DNA of 64,000 nt, taken from NCBI GenBank assembly GCA_947456815.1, contig CANGTL010000008.1, positions 1-64,000 on the forward strand, given 5' to 3'. The position numbers and the translations under genes were made by a program. Under the pieces are notes generated by a model that saw nothing but the letters and a program-made list of their open reading frames with translations, made no database searches and was not told the origin of the DNA. The stretch comes from Flavobacteriaceae bacterium (lineage in GTDB: Bacteria > Bacteroidota > Bacteroidia > Flavobacteriales > Flavobacteriaceae). Positions 26,174 through 34,544 of the stretch are shown here, in pieces (position 1 is the stretch's first letter; each line of letters starts with the position of its first letter).

Positions 26174-27055
26174 CTATTTGTCTTTCTTAGCTTTAATCAT
26201 CATCTCCAACATATCCCACATTTCTTCCGGAATTTGTTCCAGTAAATTAAATTGTCCCGCGCCTTTCAACCATTCGCCTCCATCAATCACAACTACTTCA
26301 CCATTGATATACGCTGAGAAATCAGACACCAAATACGCTGCGAGATTCGCCAATTCTTGGTGGTCGCCAACACGTTTCAAAGGCACTTTCTTCGCCATGT
26401 CAAACTTTTCGGCTAAATCACCTGGCAGCAAACGATCCCACGCACCTTTGGTCGGAAATGGTCCTGGTGCAATAGCATTTGAGCGAATTCCGTATTTCGC
26501 CCATTCAACCGCTAAACTCCTGGTCATTGCAAGAACACCGGCTTTAGCAGTTGCACTTGGAACTACATAGGCGGAACCAGTAAAGGCATAAGTAGTTACA
26601 ATATTTAAAATAGTTGCAGATTCCTGCTTGCTATCAATCCAGTGTTTTCCGAAGGCTAATGTGCAGTTCTTTGAACCTTTCAATACTATGTCAATTACGG
26701 TATCAAAAGCGTTCGCAGACAATCGCTCTGTTGGTGAAATGAAATTTCCTGCCGCATTATTCAAAAGCACATCGACTTTGCCAAATTTTTTCAAAACTTC
26801 TTGCAGCATGGCTTCGACTTGATCGTAATGACGAACATCACAAGCCAACGGCAGACATGTTCCACCAGTTGATTTTTCTAATTCGCTCGCGGTATTTTTA
26901 AGTTTTTCAAGATCACGTGAAGTAATCGCAACTTGAGCTCCTAATTCTAAAAAGTATTGCGTCATCGCTTTACCTAAGCCACTGCCGCCACCTGTTACTA
27001 CGATAACTTTGCCCTTTAAGGCATCATCACGGAGCATTTTTGCTGAAAAATTCAT
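26174..27055 (-). CDS. SDR oxidoreductase of the 2,4-dienoyl-CoA reductase type
   Basis: A 293-aa short-chain dehydrogenase: TGGGSGLGKA (21-30), ACDVRHYDQVE, LLNNAAGNFISPTERLS, and the unusual active-site stretch YAFTGSAYVVPSATAKAGV. The YxxxK tyrosine is replaced, as in mitochondrial DECR1. LAVEWAKYGIRSNAIAPGP and FPTKGAWDRL also match that enzyme. The expected reaction is NADPH reduction of 2,4-dienoyl-CoA to 3-enoyl-CoA in oxidation of unsaturated fatty acids. No beta-oxidation genes are adjacent. The assignment within SDRs is from remembered motif similarity. Confidence 0.82.
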   Translation of the reverse strand: MNFSAKMLRDDALKGKVIVVTGGGSGLGKAMTQYFLELGAQVAITSRDLEKLKNTASELEKSTGGTCLPLACDVRHYDQVEAMLQEVLKKFGKVDVLLNNAAGNFISPTERLSANAFDTVIDIVLKGSKNCTLAFGKHWIDSKQESATILNIVTTYAFTGSAYVVPSATAKAGVLAMTRSLAVEWAKYGIRSNAIAPGPFPTKGAWDRLLPGDLAEKFDMAKKVPLKRVGDHQELANLAAYLVSDFSAYINGEVVVIDGGEWLKGAGQFNLLEQIPEEMWDMLEMMIKAKKDK

Positions 27056-27164
27056 AGTATTTAATTTATAAAAGTAAAAATAGGGAAAATTATGACTGTT
27101 AGGTGATCAAGTTTTGTTTTATGAATAGCGGACAATTATATTGCTAAGTTCACAATGCAGATCT

Positions 27165-28292
27165 TTATAGTTTGTGTAGCAAAGAGGCCGATTTTTCTAA
27201 AGTTGTATCTTCTTTTGCAAAACAAAACCGAATGCATTTCAAAGTCGTCTCGCCGGCAAAAAATGGAGAAATCGGAATGGCCGCCACACCATAATCGATG
27301 AGGAGTTTTTTTGAAAATTCAATGTCATTTTCTTGTGAAATGGCGTTATACCTTGCGGTTTGAAAGTAAGTGCCTTCGCAGGGAAGCAGCTCAAATTTCG
27401 AACCTTGCATGAGCTCGATGAAGTAATCTCTTTTTTCTTTGTAAAAATTCCCAAGAGAATTGATATCTGCAAAATCCAAGTAGTCGTTTAGCGCATATTG
27501 AGCAATACAGTTAACACTAAATACCAAGAACTGATGTACTTTTTTTATCTCCTTCATCAAATGTTCGGGTGCAATCAAATATCCTATTTTCCATCCTGTA
27601 ATATGAAAAGATTTTCCGAAAGATGAAACAACAATACTTCGGTCAGCAATTTTCGGGCGTTGATGAATAGAAATATGTTTTTTTTCAAACGTAATATATT
27701 CATAAACTTCATCTGAAAGCACCATAACTTTCGGATAGATTGACAGCAATTTTTCTAATTGAACAAAGTCATTTTCATCCCAAATTCGCCCAGAAGGATT
27801 GTGTGGATTATTGGTAATGATCATTCTTGTTTTGCTAGTAAATGCGTTTGAAATGGCGTCCCAATTAGGCGTAAAATCATCATTCATTTTCACTCGAATG
27901 GGTTTCGCATTGCAAAGCAAGATTGGTGTTTCGTAGCAGTCATAACTTGGATCAAGTATGATGACCTCTTCATTGATGCCAACCAACGCTTGTATGGTAG
28001 CAAAAATCCCTTCGGTTGCGCCAGCTGTAATAAGAATATCGGTTTCTGGACTGGTTTTTTTCTGATAGGATTTCAAAGTCAGGTTAGCAATTTTTTCAAG
28101 TAGCGGAGGTAAACCTGCCATGGGCAAGTATTGATGAATCTCTTCTTTTGCCCATTTTGAAGCAATATCTTTAAGCAATGGATCGACGGGAAAGTTGGGG
28201 AATCCTTGTGCCAGATTAATCGCATGATGCTGGTTAGCCAATTGCGACATCACTGAAAAAATACTTGAACCAATATGCGATAGTTTTGACAT
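27165..28292 (-). CDS. PLP-dependent aminotransferase, methionine/kynurenine aminotransferase-like
   Basis: A 375-aa class I/II fold-type I aminotransferase. NLAQGFPNFPVDP (26-38), YLPMAGLPPL, ITAGATEGIFATIQAL, NNPHNPSGRIW (161-171), LSDEVYEYI (192-200) and the PLP lysine in SSFGKSFHITGWKIGY (K227) are clear. The sequence pattern is like YbdL, the methionine aminotransferase of E. coli related to kynurenine aminotransferases. The preferred substrate is inferred. A terminator hairpin upstream, at 28.36 kb, separates it from the polysaccharide locus. Confidence 0.86.
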   Translation of the reverse strand: MSKLSHIGSSIFSVMSQLANQHHAINLAQGFPNFPVDPLLKDIASKWAKEEIHQYLPMAGLPPLLEKIANLTLKSYQKKTSPETDILITAGATEGIFATIQALVGINEEVIILDPSYDCYETPILLCNAKPIRVKMNDDFTPNWDAISNAFTSKTRMIITNNPHNPSGRIWDENDFVQLEKLLSIYPKVMVLSDEVYEYITFEKKHISIHQRPKIADRSIVVSSFGKSFHITGWKIGYLIAPEHLMKEIKKVHQFLVFSVNCIAQYALNDYLDFADINSLGNFYKEKRDYFIELMQGSKFELLPCEGTYFQTARYNAISQENDIEFSKKLLIDYGVAAIPISPFFAGETTLKCIRFCFAKEDTTLEKSASLLHKL

Positions 28293-28356
28293 TTGCGTGG
28301 GTATATAGCATTAAAAATAGTCATTCAGAAACAAGCGACAAATTTTATTTTCATAA

Positions 28357-28393
28357 AAAAATCCATTCTTATCAACAAGAATGGATTTTTGGT
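28357..28393. terminator. strong hairpin at the left border of the polysaccharide locus
   Basis: AAAAATCCATTCTT (28357-28370) and AAGAATGGATTTTT (28377-28390) form a perfect 14-bp stem with an ATCAAC loop. It is terminator-like in both directions, yet no intact gene ends just before it. It may be left over from a lost gene. Confidence 0.7.
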
Positions 28394-28796
28394 CGAAACG
28401 GGTACCGGAACTTCGAATTTATTTAATGATATTGACAGCCTGTTAGATTTTGAAATTTAAGTGCTTTATCAGATAAAAAATCTTATTTTTTAGCAGATTT
28501 AGAGGAGTTTTATTTACTATTTACTCATAAAAACACATGAAATTTTTTTGATTTTTTGTTACGACTTCGTGCATTATGCAGATAATAATCACTACCAACT
28601 TATTAAAAAATTCAAAAGAAAAAGGATTCTTTTTATTGTACGGTATTTTTTTTCAGACTTTTTGGATACAAAAAGCAAAAATAATGGACTACAAAGATTC
28701 TGAAAAGAATTTGTCGGTCAGATGATTTTCAAATAACTGATCGAGTTTCTATCCAAAAACAAGTCTACTATTCTTGCATGAGAAGATCGGACATGA

Positions 28797-29024
28797 CATA
28801 AAATTCACTTACTACCTGACTTTAGTTCCCAACAGCAAGATGGTTTTGAGAAGGCAGACAATAAGTGCCTGAAATTTACCAAATTCACAGAAAGCAAAAT
28901 CAACTTTGTCTTCCGATTACAGAAAGATGAAGTTTACGACTTCGCTCAGCAATTGTTTAATAAATCAACAACGGTCGGTTCTTCGTTAAACAAAATAACT
29001 CCCGAAAAATCATTGCTTGGGTGA
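28797..29024 (+). pseudogene. decayed transposase-like fragment in a 970-base gene-free stretch
   Basis: The 28293-29269 interval holds no intact gene. An open stretch without a start codon reads KIHLLPDFSSQQQDG, then ADNKCLKFTKFTESKINFVF and RLQKDEVYDFAQQL, ending at TGA 29022. The pattern D..Y/C.KF..FTE..I.FVFRLQK...Y resembles the DRAYxxYxxFxxFTxxxxxFVTRLKxNAxYE region of IS4-superfamily transposases as I remember it. The flanks contain short stretches in other frames broken by stops. I call it a remnant; the family is uncertain. Confidence 0.4.
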
Positions 29025-29163
29025 CCTGATTTGGGTAAATACTGTTTTTATCGGTTGATAATAATGTATTTGTATTTAGTAGAAGTATTATAAACCATAA
29101 AAACACCTGTGTTAATTCTATATTAAATAATGATTTCCAAAAGTTTATATGAATCTTAACTAG

Positions 29164-29194
29164 TTGCTTATTTATTACTTTAGGTATAGATTTG
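29164..29194 (+). promoter_or_regulatory. promoter of the wza-wzc operon
   Basis: TTG at 29164-29166 (-33) and TAGATTTG at 29187-29194 (exact TAnnTTTG) are separated by 20 bases, a full match to the Flavobacterium promoter pattern. Transcription would begin near 29201 and leave a leader of about 70 bases before the ATG at 29270. Confidence 0.62.
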
Positions 29195-29269
29195 CAGAAA
29201 AATATTACTTTCCTTTAAGTTCTATTGACTTGTGTTTTTTTATCGATTTATTGCCTTATAAAAACTTGT

Positions 29270-30037
29270 ATGAATTTCATTAAAGCCCATTTTCTTGTAG
29301 TAATTTTAGGTTTCATTTTTTTGTGCTCTTGTTCATCAAGAAAGGAGGTACTCTATTTTAATGATATTGATTCGAACAATCTCGATAAAAATATTTTTAC
29401 ACCAGGACAAATTCAGACCAATGATATTTTAAGTGTAATTGTATCCTCTAATTCTTCAGAATTGTCTGCAGTTTATAATCTAAATCAAGATCAAAATCAA
29501 AATTCTGCAGCTTTCCCCGGTTACTTGGTCAATACGGAAGGTACAATCACATTACCAATCATCGGTAAAATAGCAGTAAGAGGTTTGTCTCTTTCAAAAT
29601 TGGAAGACTTATTGGTCGAAAAATTAAAGGAGGGAAATCATCTAACAGCGCCTATTGTTACAGTTCGTTTAATGAATGCCAAATTTACTGTATTAGGCGA
29701 GGTCAACAAACCTGGAACTTATACATTTTCGGAGCAAAACATAAGCGTACTTCAAGCTATTGGTTATGCTGGTGATTTAACCATCAATGGTAGAAGAGAA
29801 AATGTATTGCTAATTAGAGAGGAGAACAATGCTAAAACATATATAACCATCGATATGACCTCAAAAAATTGGTTCGGTTCTCCTAATTATTACATAAAAC
29901 CCAATGATGTGATTTACGTTAATCCAAATGGACCAAAAGTAAAATCCGCAGGATATATTGGTAATTTAGGCACGTTTATAAACGTAGTTTCTGTTTCATT
30001 ATCGCTGGTATTAACAGTTATTTTACTCTCTAAATAA
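29270..30037 (+). CDS. Wza-like polysaccharide export lipoprotein
   Basis: I choose the ATG at 29270 (255 aa) over the TTG at 29225, because the shorter form starts with a proper lipoprotein signal MNFIKAHFLVVILGFIFLCSC. The body has the polysaccharide export (Poly_export) domain, TPGQIQTNDILSVIVSSNSSE with VNTEGTITLPIIGKIAVRGLS, then an SLBB-type region FTVLGEVNKPGTYTF, and a C-terminal hydrophobic helix (LGTFINVVSVSLSLVLTVILLS). It should form the outer-membrane/periplasmic channel for the polymer. The Wzc-like gene starts one base after its stop. Confidence 0.9.
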   Translation: MNFIKAHFLVVILGFIFLCSCSSRKEVLYFNDIDSNNLDKNIFTPGQIQTNDILSVIVSSNSSELSAVYNLNQDQNQNSAAFPGYLVNTEGTITLPIIGKIAVRGLSLSKLEDLLVEKLKEGNHLTAPIVTVRLMNAKFTVLGEVNKPGTYTFSEQNISVLQAIGYAGDLTINGRRENVLLIREENNAKTYITIDMTSKNWFGSPNYYIKPNDVIYVNPNGPKVKSAGYIGNLGTFINVVSVSLSLVLTVILLSK

Positions 30038-30038
30038 A

Positions 30039-32390
30039 ATGCAAAGTCAACCCGTTAAAATTAATGTAAAAGAGGAATTTCTTAAATATTTATCCTATTG
30101 GAAGTGGATTTTACTTTCAACTATAATAATGCTTTTAGCTTGTTATTTCTATTTGAGATATGCTAGTGATGTATTTGAAACCTCAGCCAAAATTCAAGTT
30201 CTAGATAGTTCCAGTTCGTCATTTGAAATGCCTAATGCCGGTGTTTCTATTTTTGGCGACTACAAAGTGAATCTAGAAAATCAAATTGAAAATCTTAAAT
30301 CTTCCAGAATTATAGGCAACGTCGTTGATAGTTTAAATTTGACCACGGAAGTATATAGTGAGGGCAGGGTTAAGTCATACGAATTATGGAATAATCTTCC
30401 CTTTGATATAATATGGTCGTTAGAGAAGGACTCACTCAAGAATAAATTAGCTGCTTTTGAAATTGAAATGACAAAAAATGGTTATAAATTAAATGATAGT
30501 GACAAAGAATATCAATTTGACCAAACCAATTTTGATTATAAGATTCCCTTTAAATTGAGATTAAAATCAAAGACCTCTTTACAAAAAATGGAAGGTCGCG
30601 TCTACGCTATTTACTTGAAGGACAGGAATAAGATTTCACAGTCTATTTCTAGAAAATTATCTATTAGTTATGTTGGCAATCAAAGTGATATCTTAAAGAT
30701 TAGCTTGACAGGATATAACGCAGAAAAAATTACAAGTATAGTAAATACTTTAATGGTTGTTTTTAATAATGACGGCGTAAAAGACAGGCAATTCGTTCAT
30801 CAAAAAACTGTTGATTTTGTCGACAAAAGATTCGAATATCTATACAGCGAATTAGATTCGATTGAACAATCTAAAGCAAATTATAAAAGATATAATGAGG
30901 TAGTTAATGTTGATAGTGATGCGAGTATTTTAATGCAACGAACGTATCAGTCAAAATCAGATGTAGATAAGGCGAATACTCAGTTAACGTTGTCTAAACT
31001 GATGTTATTGTCGATAAATAAATCTAAAGGTCTTGAGCTTTTGCCTCCAAATGTTGGTTTCGAAAACCAAGAAATCAATACTTTAATCGAGGGTTACAAT
31101 CAACAGGTCTTTAAATATAACAAATTAATGCAGTCTGGTGGGGGTGAATCTAATCCGATGGTAAGAGAGACATTAAATCAGGCAACTCAGTTAAAGAACA
31201 ATGTCAAGTCCTCAATTATTGGTTATCAAAAGGTTTTGGAGATCAAAAAGAATGAACTCGAGAAAATTAACTCTGATGAAAAAAGTAATTATGGCAGTGT
31301 TCCGAACAAAGAAAAAAACATTAGATCAATTGAAAGACAGCAAACAATTAAAGAGAATCTCTATGTTTTATTGTTGCAAAAAAGAGAGGAAGCTCTTGTA
31401 AATCTGGCAATTACAAACCCTTGTATTAAGGTTGTCGAGTATTCTAGTTGCTCTGATTCGCCAATATTCCCGGATAGAAAAACTTACTTTGGTATTGCTC
31501 TTTTAATTGGTTTAATAATTCCTTTTATTGTAATTTATAGCAATAAGTTATACAACAATAAAATTCAATCGAAAGAAGATATTGAAGAGGAGATTAAAGA
31601 TATGGTGGTAATTTCTGAAATTCCAAGTATCAAAAATGAAGAAAAAAAAGTAGCCCATTTAGACCGATCTATTTTATCCGAATCCTTTAGAATACTTGCT
31701 TCAAATATTAAATATATTGCCCCATTAAAAAAAGATGGGAATATCATTTATGTAACTTCCTCTGTGAAAGGTGAAGGTAAAACTTTTATTTCCAACAACT
31801 TGGCAATTACACTTTCCTCCTTTGGAAAAAAAGTTATTTTAGTTGGTGCTGATTTGCGGAATCCGCAACTACATAACACTTTCGATGTGAAAAAAAATTT
31901 AGTAGGAGTTACCCATTACCTCTATGATGATAAAATTACGACAAAAGACATCATTATTCCTAATCTTGAAAAAGATTCCAGTCTCGACATTATTATATCG
32001 GGTATTGTACCCCAAAATCCAGCTGAATTATTATCGAACGGTCGATTTGAATTGTTGTTGAGTGAACTCGCAAATAACTATGAGTATGTAATAGTTGACA
32101 CCGCACCCAATGTAGTGGTAACCGATACTAGTTTAATTTTAGAATTAGCAGATATTGTGCTTTATGTTACCCGTTCTAATTTCACAGAAAAACGCCTGCT
32201 CAAATATATTTCAGACTTTAAGAAACTCAACGCCATCAAAAGTATGGGACTTATTCTCAATAATGTAGAGTTGAATAATAAATATGGTTATAAATACAAT
32301 TATGGCTATAACTACGGGTACCGAGATCAAGAAGAAAATGATGGAAAGGAGAGTGTCTTCAAGAAGTTTAAAGAGAAGTTATTGCACTGA
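30039..32390 (+). CDS. Wzc-like polysaccharide co-polymerase / tyrosine autokinase
   Basis: A 783-aa inner-membrane protein. It has an N-terminal Wzz domain with a membrane helix (about 20-45), a long periplasmic coiled-coil region, a second helix (TYFGIALLIGLIIPFIVIY, about 480-500), and a cytoplasmic BY-kinase with Walker A SSVKGEGKTFISNN (about 573-586), Walker A' VILVGADLRNP and VIVDTAP. The tail is KYGYKYNYGYNYGYRD (about 748-763), a regularly spaced tyrosine cluster for autophosphorylation that would control chain length and export. It pairs with the Wza-like protein. Convergent with the minus-strand glycan block. Confidence 0.92.
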   Translation: MQSQPVKINVKEEFLKYLSYWKWILLSTIIMLLACYFYLRYASDVFETSAKIQVLDSSSSSFEMPNAGVSIFGDYKVNLENQIENLKSSRIIGNVVDSLNLTTEVYSEGRVKSYELWNNLPFDIIWSLEKDSLKNKLAAFEIEMTKNGYKLNDSDKEYQFDQTNFDYKIPFKLRLKSKTSLQKMEGRVYAIYLKDRNKISQSISRKLSISYVGNQSDILKISLTGYNAEKITSIVNTLMVVFNNDGVKDRQFVHQKTVDFVDKRFEYLYSELDSIEQSKANYKRYNEVVNVDSDASILMQRTYQSKSDVDKANTQLTLSKLMLLSINKSKGLELLPPNVGFENQEINTLIEGYNQQVFKYNKLMQSGGGESNPMVRETLNQATQLKNNVKSSIIGYQKVLEIKKNELEKINSDEKSNYGSVPNKEKNIRSIERQQTIKENLYVLLLQKREEALVNLAITNPCIKVVEYSSCSDSPIFPDRKTYFGIALLIGLIIPFIVIYSNKLYNNKIQSKEDIEEEIKDMVVISEIPSIKNEEKKVAHLDRSILSESFRILASNIKYIAPLKKDGNIIYVTSSVKGEGKTFISNNLAITLSSFGKKVILVGADLRNPQLHNTFDVKKNLVGVTHYLYDDKITTKDIIIPNLEKDSSLDIIISGIVPQNPAELLSNGRFELLLSELANNYEYVIVDTAPNVVVTDTSLILELADIVLYVTRSNFTEKRLLKYISDFKKLNAIKSMGLILNNVELNNKYGYKYNYGYNYGYRDQEENDGKESVFKKFKEKLLH

Positions 32391-32453
32391 TAAAGTAAAT
32401 AACTATTTTGAACTCTAAAATACTTTCTATGTGTAAGTAGTACTTATATTTAT

Positions 32454-33134
32454 TTAACCAAAATAAACTAGCAAGCTTTCACTTTCAAGAGCTTTGATAA
32501 ATACGGGGTTTTCTTTAATTATTCTTCCCGGATTTCCGACTACAATAGAGCCATCTGGAATATCTTTTAGGATTACGCTTCCTGCTCCGATTATGCACCA
32601 CTTGCCAATTGTAACTCCAGGTAACACAACCACACCGGAGCCAATATGAGTTCCTTCTCCTACATTTACAGCACCTAATAAGGTTGCCCTTGGCGATATA
32701 TGTACAAAACTCTCAATATTGCAATCATGCTCTACAATTGTAGCTGTATTTATGATTACGTGCTTACCTATGGTAGCATTAGAATTAATTACACTATTTG
32801 ACATCACTACCGTTCCTTCACCTATTGTAATTGAAGGAGATAATAATGCATTTTTATGATAGCAGGAAAAGAAGATATTATTGCGTAATCTTTTGCTTAT
32901 ATTTTTTCTAGTCAAATTATCTCCGACGGCAATAATAACAGATAATTTCATATCATTTGCCTCGAGAAAATTGCTTGAATAGACTGGGATTGAATTCAGC
33001 AATTTAGATTTAGGACAATCATCAATAAAGGCTTCTACTTTAAAATTATTGCCTTGAATTAGCTCTGCAATGACTTTTCCATGTCCACCAGCACCAAAAA
33101 TAAATTGTTCTTTGTGTTCCATAACTATAAGCAT
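32454..33134 (-). CDS. sugar O-/N-acetyltransferase, NeuD/PglD family
   Basis: A 226-aa protein. The N-terminal Rossmann-like part has FIFGAGGHGKVIAELI (about 11-26) and the C-terminal part (95-205) has hexapeptide repeats: SPSITIGEGTVV, NATIGKHVIINTATIVEHDCNI, HISPRATLLGAVNVGEGTHIGSG, IGKWCIIGAGSVI. The HDC and H..G..G pattern fits PglD-like acetyltransferases acting on amino- or hydroxyl-sugars linked to UDP, or sialic acid O-acetyltransferases. It is the last gene of the minus-strand block and overlaps the preceding glycosyltransferase by 10 bases. The start may be the internal Met5. Confidence 0.87.
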   Translation of the reverse strand: MLIVMEHKEQFIFGAGGHGKVIAELIQGNNFKVEAFIDDCPKSKLLNSIPVYSSNFLEANDMKLSVIIAVGDNLTRKNISKRLRNNIFFSCYHKNALLSPSITIGEGTVVMSNSVINSNATIGKHVIINTATIVEHDCNIESFVHISPRATLLGAVNVGEGTHIGSGVVVLPGVTIGKWCIIGAGSVILKDIPDGSIVVGNPGRIIKENPVFIKALESESLLVYFG

Positions 33135-34291
33135 TTTTCAAAGCTTCTATACTCGTCTAAAATAGACCCACATAGTATCTTTCTTTCAAATCGTGTGATT
33201 ATCATATTTCTAGCATTTGATCTTAATTCTTCATAAAGTTTATCCTCATTAATTAACATGAGGAGTGCTTTTTCGATCGCTGCTATATTTTTCTTCGGAA
33301 TTAAGATTCCATTTTTACCATCGGTAATTATTTCATTACATCCATTAATATCAGTCGCAATCATTGGAAGTCCCATAGCACCCGCTTGCATCATTACATT
33401 TGGGAAGCCTTCCCGATAACTTGGGAATGCTAAAACATTACTTACAGCTAAATAAGGTCTTATATCTCTTTGGAAACCCACATTAATTATGCTTTTGTTT
33501 TTAACCAGGAGTTCTAAAGTAGTTTTACTTAATGGATCTAAATCAGGCTCTTGGTCTCCAACTAAAATTAATTTAACTTTTTTTTGGAGCAGTGAAATGT
33601 TATCAAATGCAGAAACCAGCTCATTAATTCCCTTGTCTGTAACTATTCTACCGACAAAGACAAAAGTGAAGTCGCTTTCTAAAATACCGAGTGTCGATTT
33701 TAATTTAATTTGTTCCTCTTGCGAAACCTGTGATGGAGAAAAATAGTCAATATCAACACCATTAGAACTTCCGTTTCCAATAACTTTGATCTTACTTTTT
33801 GAGATGTAATTATTATCAATTATTTGATTACAAAGTCCATATGAATTTGTAAAAACGAAAGTCGATAGTGAATAGGTCAGTTTTTCTATCAATTCTAGGA
33901 GCTTTCTTTTACTTCCTGTTGCCTCCATTAGCGGTAAGCCTCCAACAGTATGTAATCGAATAGGAATGTTTGTGATTTTGGAAGCTAGCATTGCAATTAT
34001 CCCGGCTTTTGGTGTGTGGGAATGTATAATCAATGGTCTTTCCTTTTTTAGAAAAGATACCAACTGAACTAAAGATACAAGATCTTTAAAAGGCGTTATC
34101 TTTCTTGTCATTTCAATATGCTTGTAACGAACTCCTTCATTTTCAGCACATCGAATTAGATATTCTTTTTCGGAAGAAATTGCAATCACCTCGTAGTGAT
34201 TGTTCATAAATGACAATTGACCATCTAGAATTTTATCTAGCGATAATGGAACCGTTGTAATTCTTATCAATTTCTTTCTTACTTCCGACAT
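33125..34291 (-). CDS. glycosyltransferase family 4, PglA-like
   Basis: A 388-aa GT-B enzyme. The acceptor domain has PLIIHSHTPKAGIIAMLAS and RLHTVGGLPLM; the donor domain has FVFVGRIVTDKGINELV, LILVGDQEP and FPSYREGFPNVMMQAGAMGLP (EX7-type motif). The HSHTPKAG/HTVGG pair is the pattern I associate with PglA/WbpX-like transferases that add the second sugar of an undecaprenyl-linked repeat. With NeuD/PglD downstream and a PglC-like primer at 56.9 kb, a Pgl-like priming segment is plausible (inference). It follows a 253-base gap after the Wzy gene. Confidence 0.87.
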   Translation of the reverse strand: MSEVRKKLIRITTVPLSLDKILDGQLSFMNNHYEVIAISSEKEYLIRCAENEGVRYKHIEMTRKITPFKDLVSLVQLVSFLKKERPLIIHSHTPKAGIIAMLASKITNIPIRLHTVGGLPLMEATGSKRKLLELIEKLTYSLSTFVFTNSYGLCNQIIDNNYISKSKIKVIGNGSSNGVDIDYFSPSQVSQEEQIKLKSTLGILESDFTFVFVGRIVTDKGINELVSAFDNISLLQKKVKLILVGDQEPDLDPLSKTTLELLVKNKSIINVGFQRDIRPYLAVSNVLAFPSYREGFPNVMMQAGAMGLPMIATDINGCNEIITDGKNGILIPKKNIAAIEKALLMLINEDKLYEELRSNARNMIITRFERKILCGSILDEYRSFEKCL

Positions 34292-34367
34292 GAAACATTT
34301 AATTTTCAGACTTATTTTCTAATTAAATTTTTACTAAAAAGGCTTACTAATTAGCATTTGTATTTCA

Positions 34368-34375
34368 CAAATTTA
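34368..34375 (-). promoter_or_regulatory. candidate -7 box before the PglA-like gene
   Basis: CAAATTTA on the plus strand reads TAAATTTG on the minus strand, an exact TAnnTTTG match, about 77 bases before the ATG at 34291. I see no TTG at consensus distance. It would allow separate expression of the last two genes of the block. Confidence 0.3.
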
Positions 34376-34434
34376 AGGTCAAATTGTGTTCTTCAGAGTA
34401 GTTAAAATGAATGTTTACAATAATTTAAAAGAGA

Positions 34435-34456
34435 AAGTAATCCTTAAAGATTACTT
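34435..34456. terminator. hairpin after the Wzy-like gene
   Basis: AAGTAATC (34435-34442) and GATTACTT (34449-34456) form an 8-bp stem with a 6-base loop, about 90 bases after the stop of the Wzy-like gene. There is no long T-run, so it could be a weak terminator or processing site. Confidence 0.4.
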
Positions 34457-34544
34457 GACATTAAATTAAAATAAAACGTGGTATTGAAAATTTAGGAAGT
34501 ACAACTAAAGTTATTTGTCAATCTTTGATTAAGGCAGAGAATCC

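Noticed and set aside
28391-28425. GGTCGAAACGGGTACCGGAACTTCGAATT as a tRNA fragment
   Set aside because: The TTCGAAT word alone suggests a T-arm, but no acceptor or anticodon stem can be formed around it.
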